Origin: an uncultured Polymorphobacter sp.
GTDB taxonomy: Bacteria > Pseudomonadota > Alphaproteobacteria > Sphingomonadales > Sphingomonadaceae
NCBI GenBank assembly: GCA_937894055.1
Contig: CALDHQ010000377.1
Location: 1-9,720, forward strand
Direction of reading: 5' to 3'
DNA length: 9,720 nucleotides
Numbering within the stretch: the first letter of the stretch is position 1; every line of letters starts with the position of its first letter. Under the pieces are notes generated by a model, which saw nothing but the letters and a program-made list of their open reading frames with translations, ran no database searches and was not told where the DNA came from. The position numbers were made by a program, and so were the translations under genes. Below, piece after piece: positions 1-5,491 of this stretch.

Positions 1-165
1 GGCTTTGGTGGCCATGCCGTCGGTGACGCGGGCGTTGTCGCTGTTCTGGCTGATGGAGGCGGACATGCTGTCCATCGTGGCGCTGGTCTGCTCCACGCTG
101 GCGGCCTGCTCGCTGGCGCTCTGGCTCAGGCTTTGCGAAGTGCTGCTCACCTGGCTGGCCGCGGC
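1..165 (-). pseudogene. Fragment of methyl-accepting chemotaxis protein signalling domain
   Basis: Reading leftwards, the translation contains SQSASEQAASVEQTS and then SISQNSDNARVTDGMATKA, the heptad-rich, alanine/serine/glutamine-rich coiled-coil hairpin of the cytoplasmic signalling domain of chemoreceptors. In intact receptors this domain binds CheW and CheA, and its Gln/Glu sites are methylated. Only about 55 residues are present. There is no membrane part, HAMP domain or hairpin tip, and the frame runs off the left edge. Upstream, the same frame continues into an unrelated von Willebrand A-like tail, so this is not a gene in its own right. The wording of the motif is closest to what I recall from beta- and gammaproteobacterial receptors rather than the sphingomonad-like genes to the right. 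I read it as one piece of a chimeric contig end. Confidence 0.75.
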
Positions 166-318
166 CAGCAAGGCGCTGATTTCAGTGTCCTTGCGCTCCA
201 GGGTGAACTGACTCGACAGTTGCTGATAGATCCCCTTGAGCTCCTGCGCTGTGGAGGCCTTGAAGAATTCAGCCTGGGTGATCTGGGCCACGGCCTTGCC
301 GGTCGCCTTCTCGACGAA
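157..318 (-). pseudogene. Fragment resembling the C-terminal end of a VWA-domain protein
   Basis: The leftward frame reads AVAQITQAEFFKAS, then AQELKGIYQQLSSQF, then TLERKDTEISALLAA. This resembles the end of a von Willebrand factor type A domain of the bacterial BatA/B type: a tyrosine/phenylalanine-rich strand, a helix of the form 'LxxIYxxLxSxFxLExKxTEI', and the beginning of a membrane helix. The MIDAS metal-binding motif (DxSxS) would lie upstream and is absent. The piece is about 50 residues long and is joined in frame to the chemoreceptor scrap on its left and to another unrelated scrap on its right. The assignment rests on remembered family wording only. The boundaries are approximate because the flanking pieces share the reading frame. 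Confidence 0.45.
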
Positions 319-337
319 CGCGCCTTCGCTTGGCTCT

Positions 338-420
338 TCGACCTCGTCGACGGGCACGATTTTCGTGTAGCAGAGCGAGGCGGGGAACATCTGGCGGTGT
401 TCGTCAAAGGCCGCTTCCAC
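338..420 (-). pseudogene. Scrap resembling a planctomycete DUF1592-type protein
   Basis: The leftward translation reads AAFDEHRQMFPASLCYTKIV followed by PVDEV. I recall the pattern 'FxxHRxxFPASLCYxxIVPVDEVV' from large planctomycete proteins with DUF1587/1592/1595-type modules. Only about 27 residues are present, without start, stop or neighbouring domains. After PVDEV the family wording stops and a different sequence begins. The assignment is tentative. The point that can be supported is that this stretch belongs neither to the fragment on its left nor to the oppositely oriented oxidoreductase piece that starts at about 412. Confidence 0.35.
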
Positions 421-594
421 GCGGCGGCGGGCGGCGTGGGATCGATCCTGACGCCTTGGGCCAATGCGCAGGGCGCCCGCGTGATCGGAGTCGTGTCGAC
501 ACCGGAGAAGGCGAAGCTGGCAAAGGAATATGGCTGCTGGGAGACGATCCTTGCGAGCGAGGATGTGCCGGCGCGCGTGAAGGAGCTGACGGGG
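412..594 (+). pseudogene. Fragment of NADPH:quinone oxidoreductase (zeta-crystallin type)
   Basis: Reading rightwards, the translation starts HAAAGGVGSILTPWA, continues GARVIGVVSTPEKAKLAKEY, and ends near EDVPARVKELTG. This is the Rossmann-fold core of medium-chain dehydrogenase/reductases of the quinone oxidoreductase class. AAxGGVG is the glycine-rich NADPH-binding loop, and 'GAxVIGxVSTPEKAxLAxxxG' is the following strand and helix. Only about 60 of the usual 320 or so residues are present, with no start or stop, and the orientation is opposite to the three pieces on its left. At ELTG the sequence switches to a WD40 blade, although genuine family members continue with ELTGGxGVD. The family assignment is strong and the fragment status clear. 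Confidence 0.75.
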
Positions 595-693
595 CACACG
601 GCGCGCGTGCTGCACCTCGCGGTGTCGCCCGACGGCTCCATGGTGGCGTCCGCGGGCGCGGACGAGACGCTGCGCTTCTGGGCGCTCTTCCCC
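577..693 (+). pseudogene. Fragment of a eukaryotic Cdc20/Cdh1-type WD40 repeat
   Basis: The rightward translation reads ELTGHTARVLHLAVSPDGS, then MVASAGADETLRFWALFP. This is a last-blade signature of the anaphase-promoting-complex activators Cdc20/Fizzy and Cdh1/Fzr: GHTxRVLxLAxSPDGxxVxSAGADETLRxW. In eukaryotes these propellers recruit cyclins and securin to the ubiquitin ligase. Bacterial WD40 proteins share GH and WD-like positions, but I do not associate the RVLHLA and GADETLRFW wording with them. The high GC would suit a green alga. The glycine/alanine-rich stretch after it, about 694-744, may be the tail of the same protein or a further scrap. The piece has no start, no stop and no other blades. 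Confidence 0.7.
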
Positions 694-744
694 CACGCGC
701 CCGGCTCCGCCGGCGGCGGCGCGGGCCTGGACGCCACCGCTTCC

Positions 745-840
745 ATGCAGCAGGTGCTCGAGAGCGCACCGGTGCAGGCGCATTTCCAGAAAGTCGTCGA
801 TGAACTCGCGGCCTCGTCCACCGGCAGTGCCAGCCGCGCC
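745..840 (+). pseudogene. Fragment resembling a feruloyl-CoA/acyl-CoA synthetase
   Basis: The rightward translation reads QQVLESAPVQAHFQKVVDEL followed by AASSTGSASRA. This matches my recollection of the C-terminal region of AMP-forming feruloyl-CoA-type synthetases, where 'VxAxFxxxLDxLAAxxTGSSxRV' precedes the PPSLDxGEITDKGxINQRAVL block. That block is missing, because from about 813 onward the DNA is already compatible with the oppositely oriented aldolase gene. The overlap of about 25 bases that fits both neighbours is the kind of shared word that would let an assembler jump between molecules. The assignment is moderate. Confidence 0.5.
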
Positions 841-1400
841 TCAACATCGCGCAGCAGTGTCTCGGCGGCGTATGGCGTGTCAGCGCCGACGACAATGCCG
901 TGGTTGGCGAGCAGCAGCACATCGGCGGGCGTTTCGGCGAGCACCTGCGCAATCGCGCCGGCGAGCGGCGCACCGGGGCGCCGGTACGGCACCCACGCCC
1001 AGCGCACATGACCGTCGAGCGCCTTCGCCGCGCGCGCCGCACCATCGGCAAGCACGCTCACCGCCATCGCATTGACCGCATGCGCGTGGAGCACCGCGGC
1101 GTGCGGTAGCAGCGCGTGCAGTGCGGTTTCAATCGACGGGCGCAGCGCCGCTTCGCTGCCGGGCAGCCGGGCGGCGGTGAAGTCCTCGACTTGCCCGCGC
1201 GCAACTGCCGCATGCACCGCCGCCAGCGACAGGCCGGTGAAAATTGGGCGTTCAAGTGCTTGCGCCAGCCAGACGCCCGACGCCTTGACCCACAGCTCGT
1301 CGCCAAGCTTGACCGAGCTGTTGCCGCCCGGCCCTTGCACCAGCAACGGATCGGCGCCGATGCGCGCCGACACCGCCGCCAATTCGTCGAGCGCCGTCAT
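813..1400 (-). CDS. Class II aldolase/adducin family protein, truncated at its C-terminus
   Basis: This is the last gene of the leftward operon. The family comprises zinc-dependent aldolases and epimerases that cleave or rearrange sugar phosphates such as fuculose- or rhamnulose-1-phosphate. Visible motifs are GPGGNSS (residues 23-29, phosphate-binding loop), VKASG (38-42), PSIET with a candidate catalytic Glu91, the zinc histidine pair H105 and H107 in LHAHAVN, and the third zinc ligand H167 in ANHGIVVGA. All catalytic elements are therefore present. The family resemblance stops at about residue 196 (LPVDEA); beyond that the frame stays open but reads as the antisense of the chimeric scraps. 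The true C-terminus is lost. The ATG overlaps the stop of the HAD gene (ATGA, 1397-1400) and has no clear ribosome binding site of its own, so translation is probably coupled. The substrate is unknown. Confidence 0.85.
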
Positions 1401-2131
1401 AGCGACGTGCGGGCAAACAGACGGCGCAGCGCCGCGAAATCGCTGAAGCTGGCATCGACCGCCGGGTGGCTGACCGCGCCGCGTTCGACCTTGAGCAGCG
1501 TCACCGCATCGATCGCCGCCTTGGCGCCGGCCATGTCGCCGTCGATCGAATCACCGATGAACCACACCGGGCCTTCGACGCCGCCGAGCTTGGCCAGTGC
1601 CAGTTCGAAGCCCAGGGCCGCAGGCTTGTCGGCGCCGCTTTCCTCGGAGGTCACCAGCCAATCGACCATCTTGTCGATGCCGAGCAGGATCATTTTGCGC
1701 AGCTGGATCTGCGCGGTCAGGTCGGTGACGATGACCGCGGGTACCCCGGCAATGCGCAGGTCATCGAGGAAATCGAGCGCGTGCGGGAACAGCACGGCCG
1801 CATCGAGATAGGCGCGCCAGAACGCTTGTTCGAGCTGCAGCACTGCGAACGGCTGGCTGGCAAAACCGGCGCGTTCGATGGTGCGCTGGAAATACAGCAA
1901 CCGGCTGTGCGACGCCGCGACCGGCCCGAGCCGCGCCTTGAGTTCAGCGCGCGCATCGTTGAAGCACTGGGTGAAATCGGCGGCCGAAATGCCGTGCAGC
2001 TTGTGCGCCAGTTCGGCCGCTGCGGCCATGCCGGCGGCGTTGCACGGGGGATATGCGTAGAGCGTATTGTCGAGGTCGAGCAGCACCGCGGCGGGTCGCT
2101 GCGTGAACAAATCGGCGTTGCGGAGTTTCAT
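1397..2131 (-). CDS. HAD-superfamily hydrolase (haloacid dehalogenase-like phosphatase)
   Basis: This 244-residue soluble protein has all four HAD motifs. Motif I is DLDNT, with nucleophile D19 and acid/base D21. Motif II is IVTD, with T136. Motif III is K169 in GADKP. Motif IV is GDSIDGD, with D194 and D199 positioned for magnesium. The long helical stretch between motifs I and II (residues about 30-120) is a subclass I cap domain. Such enzymes dephosphorylate small phosphorylated metabolites; the substrate cannot be read from the sequence. The start is supported by a strong GGGGAGG six bases upstream, inside the end of the preceding gene, and by an ATGA overlap with that gene's stop (2128-2131). 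Its own stop overlaps the aldolase start in the same way. The tight pairing with an aldolase suggests phosphosugar or polyol chemistry. It could also be annotated as a YjjG-like nucleotidase, but nothing here favours that. Confidence 0.9.
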   Translation of the reverse strand: MKLRNADLFTQRPAAVLLDLDNTLYAYPPCNAAGMAAAAELAHKLHGISAADFTQCFNDARAELKARLGPVAASHSRLLYFQRTIERAGFASQPFAVLQLEQAFWRAYLDAAVLFPHALDFLDDLRIAGVPAVIVTDLTAQIQLRKMILLGIDKMVDWLVTSEESGADKPAALGFELALAKLGGVEGPVWFIGDSIDGDMAGAKAAIDAVTLLKVERGAVSHPAVDASFSDFAALRRLFARTSL

Positions 2132-4173
2132 GCCATGCCTCCCCGGCGGCGGCGCGCACGGTCGAATTCGATGAGCAAAATCAGTTGCATGACGCCTGAC
2201 AGCCCCGGTTGCCAGCGCGGCGCGGCGGCGAGCAGCCAGTCCATGTCGGGCGCGATACGGCGCGCCGCGGCGGCGATGTCGGCGGCGGTCGGCTCGCCCT
2301 CCACCAGCAAGCGCAGACGGCCGTCATCATCGGCGCTTTCGATGACGCGGATGCCCGACAGCGACGCCAGCAGCCGCGCCGCGCGGTCGAAATTGCGCCC
2401 TGGCGCCAGCGTCACCACCAGCCGCAGCATCGACGCATCGATGGCGACCGCCGGATCGGCGACCGCCGACGGATGGCGCGGCTCAAGCCGGAAAATGACA
2501 TCGGCAGCAGCGGCCTGCGGGGCGATGAAACGTGCGCCATCCGCCGCACGCCGCTCGATCGATTCGAGCACGCGTTCGGGCGCATGGCCGCGCTGGTTGA
2601 CGTCGCGGCGCAGTTTGAGGAAGCGCCGCAGCCCCTCGTCCATGTCCATGTAGACGCGCACGTCGAAGCGCGTGTTGAGCGACGGTGACCACAGCGCATG
2701 CAGCCCCGACACCGCGAGCAATTCGCGCGGGTGCAACGTCGCCAGCTCGCCGGTGCGGCCCGAGCCATGGTCGTAGTGGCGCGCGCGCACCGGCTTGGCG
2801 TCGGCAAGGTCGGCAGCGTGCGCGGCAAAACCCTCCAGATCATTGGCCATCGGGTTGAGGTGCGTCATCGCGCGCCACATCGGCTTGTGGCGGTCCCAGC
2901 TGTGATAGTCGTCGCCCGACAGCCGCGTCACCGAAGTTTCGCCGAACATCGCCGCGAGCGCATCGACCAGCGTGTCCTTGCCGGTGCCGCTGTCCCCGGC
3001 GACAGCAATGGCGAGCGGCGTGCGCGTTGCGCGGTAAAACGGCGAGCCGAGAATGCCGCGTCGCGCCATCTGCACCGCCAGCGCGCCGCCCGCCGCGAGC
3101 ATCAGCGTCATCAGCGCCGAGGGCAGCCGTTCGGCGTCCTGCGCCACCAGCGGCGCCGACAGATCGATGCCGGCGAATGCCGCGCCCGTCGACACCGTCA
3201 TGTGCAGCGCGACGAACGCCAGCGTGAACGCCCAGAACAGCAGCTGCCCCGTCGTCCCCGATCGCGCGGTGTGCAGCGCAATGAACGGCAACGCCCATAG
3301 CGCCCAGCCCGGCGACGCCGGCGTCAGCAGCACCACCGCCATGAAGGCGATGCCGATGAAGCTCCACAGCAAGTCGAAATCGAGCCGGCGCACGCGCCAC
3401 GCCCAATAGAGCAGCCCGAGATAGGCGAGCGGCAGCACATAAACGTAGAGCCACGGCCCGATCGGCACCGCGAGGCTGAAGGTCTTGGCGGTTTCGGGAG
3501 TCAGCAGCACCATGGCGCGGAACCCCGGCAGCGCCAGCACCGGCAGCCACAGCAGTGCGAACGCCAATGCCGCGCCGCCGATGGCCGCCAGCGCAAAGCG
3601 CCGTTGGCGTGCGCGACCGAGGTAGAACAGCGCGATGAACGGTGCCGCCAGCCCCATGCTGAACTTCGCCGCGACCGCACTGCCGAGCCAAGCGCCGCTG
3701 GCGCTGTGGCGATGCTGCGCCAGCGCCGCGAGCGCCGCGACGAGCAGCAGCACCGGCAGAATATCGAGCTGGCCGTGCCAGTAACCGACATAGAGCGCCA
3801 CCGGCGACAGCCAGAACAGCAGCTGCGCGCGCGTCGCGTCCTTGCCGGCGATGCGCCCCAGCTGCACAAGCAGCGCCACCTCGAGCAGCAGCACCGTCAG
3901 CCCGAGCCCGAGGTGCGCACCCGCGAGCCCCGCCAGCGCGCCGCCGAGATCGGTCAGCGGTGCATAGGCGATGAGGTAAGGCAGCCCGTACGGGAACGCG
4001 ACGCGGTCGCCGCCAATCGCCATAAACCCGCCCCAGGGGTCGGCGAAATGCGCCGGCACATTACCCAGAAACGGCACGAACCAGCGCGCATGCGTCCACG
4101 GCAGCGCCAGCGCAATCAGCGCCAGCCGCAGCACCAGCCCGAGGCCGAACAGCGCGCGTGTACTGCGGGTCAT
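2128..4173 (-). CDS. Fusion: GT-C/GT87-like membrane glycosyltransferase plus uridine-kinase-like P-loop domain
   Basis: This protein has 681 residues with the chosen start. Residues about 5-375 are hydrophobic, with roughly nine to eleven membrane helices. They contain early loop motifs (ADPWGGF 44-50, FPYGLPY 60-66) and YWHGQLDILP (131-140), which recall GT87/PIG-M-type mannosyltransferases that use polyprenyl-phosphate sugars. Residues about 386-575 form a soluble nucleotide kinase-like domain: Walker A GDSGTGKDT (393-401), LSGDDYH (428-434) and a later HYDHGSG, resembling the phosphoribulokinase/uridine kinase family. The last 100 or so residues form an unrecognised domain with a hydrophobic patch near the end. 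Earlier in-frame starts exist up to 4293, but they lie inside the preceding gene. The ATG at 4173 gives an ATGA overlap with that gene's stop (4170-4173), as at the next two junctions. Fusion of a membrane GT to a small-molecule kinase is unusual. The sugar and the phosphoryl acceptor are unknown. Confidence 0.8.
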   Translation of the reverse strand: MTRSTRALFGLGLVLRLALIALALPWTHARWFVPFLGNVPAHFADPWGGFMAIGGDRVAFPYGLPYLIAYAPLTDLGGALAGLAGAHLGLGLTVLLLEVALLVQLGRIAGKDATRAQLLFWLSPVALYVGYWHGQLDILPVLLLVAALAALAQHRHSASGAWLGSAVAAKFSMGLAAPFIALFYLGRARQRRFALAAIGGAALAFALLWLPVLALPGFRAMVLLTPETAKTFSLAVPIGPWLYVYVLPLAYLGLLYWAWRVRRLDFDLLWSFIGIAFMAVVLLTPASPGWALWALPFIALHTARSGTTGQLLFWAFTLAFVALHMTVSTGAAFAGIDLSAPLVAQDAERLPSALMTLMLAAGGALAVQMARRGILGSPFYRATRTPLAIAVAGDSGTGKDTLVDALAAMFGETSVTRLSGDDYHSWDRHKPMWRAMTHLNPMANDLEGFAAHAADLADAKPVRARHYDHGSGRTGELATLHPRELLAVSGLHALWSPSLNTRFDVRVYMDMDEGLRRFLKLRRDVNQRGHAPERVLESIERRAADGARFIAPQAAAADVIFRLEPRHPSAVADPAVAIDASMLRLVVTLAPGRNFDRAARLLASLSGIRVIESADDDGRLRLLVEGEPTAADIAAAARRIAPDMDWLLAAAPRWQPGLSGVMQLILLIEFDRARRRRGGMA

Positions 4174-4766
4174 GCCCATAGGTCGGGCCGCTTTGTGCAC
4201 ACCGCGGCGATGTCGAACCCGGCGACTTGCGCTTTCATTGCGGCGATGCCGGTCTCCGCGTCGCGGCCCTGCAGTTCGGGCGAGACGAGGCACAGCTTGA
4301 ACCCGGCGCCTGTCAATCGCGCAGCGTCCGCGGCGGTCAGCGGGAAACGCGTGAAGCAGTCGACCCAGACCCAGTCGATCTGCCCCGCCAACGTCAGCGC
4401 GGTATCGATGCTTTCAAATTCGGAGACGCGCACCGCGCAGCGCCGTTCGCCGCTGCGCGCGGTGCGGATGAGGAACGGGAACGACTGGTCGAGGAAGAAG
4501 AACCGTTCAATGCCATGCGCCGCCATCAGCGCCAGCAACCGCGTTTCCAGCCCCTCCTCCTTGACGTTGAGGATCAGCGTGCCGTGGGCGTAGTGCGCCA
4601 GCCACGCCTCGAAATCCTCGCCCTCGACAAACGCGTCGTGGTGGATGACGAGCCGCTCGCCCCAGCTGCGCACGTCCATTTCGATGCCATAGTGGCGCGG
4701 CGTCGCCAGCAGCTCGGCGACGGTGTTGCGGCGGTGCGCGATGAGCTCCATCCCCGAACTTGTCAT
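4170..4766 (-). CDS. Glycerophosphodiester phosphodiesterase (GDPD)-like protein
   Basis: This small soluble protein has 198 residues and no signal peptide or membrane helix, so it is likely cytoplasmic. It keeps the core of the GDPD/PI-PLC TIM barrel: AHRRN with H11 (family HRG), IEMDVR with E29 and D31, IHHD with H43, and LNVKEEG (67-72). The family hydrolyses phosphodiesters of glycerol using a metal ion and two histidines. The usual PENT glutamate after HRG is missing and the protein is shorter than typical enzymes (about 240-300). It may therefore have a specialised substrate, for example a glycan-linked phosphodiester. A run of three phenylalanines in RFFFLDQSFPF is striking. The ATG at 4766 shares one base with the glycosyltransferase stop (TGATG). 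An internal ATG at 4751, directly before ELIAHR, is an alternative start. The gene sits between a glycosyltransferase and the GT-kinase fusion. Confidence 0.75.
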   Translation of the reverse strand: MTSSGMELIAHRRNTVAELLATPRHYGIEMDVRSWGERLVIHHDAFVEGEDFEAWLAHYAHGTLILNVKEEGLETRLLALMAAHGIERFFFLDQSFPFLIRTARSGERRCAVRVSEFESIDTALTLAGQIDWVWVDCFTRFPLTAADAARLTGAGFKLCLVSPELQGRDAETGIAAMKAQVAGFDIAAVCTKRPDLWA

Positions 4767-5482
4767 CAATGCGCCCCGCTTGCCAGATCGCGCCGCAGCC
4801 GGAAGCTGAAATCGAGCGTGCGCTTGATGAACTTCAGCTTGGCGCGCCAGTTGATGTTCCAGTGCGACTGCCCGTGCAGCCGGTCGGTGAACAGCACCGG
4901 AAAACGTGCCACTTTCAGCCCGTCGTAGCGCGCCAGCGCAAACGCATAGGTATCGAGCGCGAAGTCGTGCGGCGGGTTCGCCCACGCCGCGAAGAAGTCG
5001 CGGTGGAACAGCGTCGGCTGCGCGTTGACGTCGGTCAGCCGGCGCCCGAACAATATGGTTTCGAACACGCTCATCCCGAAGGTGAATACCGTATCGCCGA
5101 ACGGTCGGCCATGGCGCGCGCCCTTGACGAACAGTTTTGCGGGCGCGGCATCGTCGCAGAACAGCGCCAGTCCGGTCAGCACGTCCATCACGTCGGTCTG
5201 CAAGTCAGCGTGCGTCCAGCCGATGATGTCGCCGGTCGCCGCGCGCAACCCCGACAGGATGCCGAAGCCATAGCCCTGGTTGACCGGCACCCGCACGCTC
5301 GACAGCCGGCCGCGGCCGGCGAGTTCGCGCGCCAGCACGGCGGGGCTGTCATCGGTCGAGCCATTGTCGACGAGGATGACGTCGATCGCCGGCTCGGCGG
5401 CGGCCAGCTCGGCGCAGCGCGCCACCAGCGCCGGCAGCGAGGCCGCTTCATTGTAGCAGGGAATGACCAGAGTGAGCCGCAT
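4766..5482 (-). CDS. Family 2 glycosyltransferase (DPM1-like)
   Basis: This 238-residue protein has a GT-A fold like polyprenyl-phosphate sugar synthases and no C-terminal membrane helices. Motifs are LVIPCYNEA (5-13), ILVDNGSTDDS (36-46, nucleotide-sugar binding), GYGFGILSGLRAATGD (70-85), and WTHADLQTD (89-97) in place of the usual DADLQ metal site. Near the C-terminus, RLHGQSHWNINW resembles the acceptor-side RxxGxSxW-type motif of this class. It probably transfers a sugar from a nucleotide donor to a lipid phosphate at the inner face of the membrane, feeding the two multi-pass proteins of the operon; that role is inferred. The first metal aspartate is His91, while D93 and Q95 are kept. 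The ATG lies nine bases after the upstream stop with no clear Shine-Dalgarno sequence, so translation may be coupled. The stop overlaps the GDPD-like start by one base. Confidence 0.85.
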   Translation of the reverse strand: MRLTLVIPCYNEAASLPALVARCAELAAAEPAIDVILVDNGSTDDSPAVLARELAGRGRLSSVRVPVNQGYGFGILSGLRAATGDIIGWTHADLQTDVMDVLTGLALFCDDAAPAKLFVKGARHGRPFGDTVFTFGMSVFETILFGRRLTDVNAQPTLFHRDFFAAWANPPHDFALDTYAFALARYDGLKVARFPVLFTDRLHGQSHWNINWRAKLKFIKRTLDFSFRLRRDLASGAH

Positions 5483-5491
5483 GGCGTGGTT

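Noticed and set aside
147..812. Apparent C-terminal extension of the aldolase to a 417-residue protein
   Set aside because: After about residue 196 the frame is rich in Arg, Ser and Pro and is simply antisense or off-frame to recognisable coding scraps. It has no aldolase resemblance, so the open frame is a high-GC accident.
133..1011. 292-residue rightward open frame joining oxidoreductase, WD40 and synthetase pieces
   Set aside because: It looks like a multidomain fusion, but each part is a sub-domain scrap and its last third is antisense to the aldolase. No start context or complete fold is present.
1466..2653. 395-residue rightward open frame
   Set aside because: It is antisense to the HAD gene and the end of the GT-kinase fusion, is low complexity at its end and shows no motifs.
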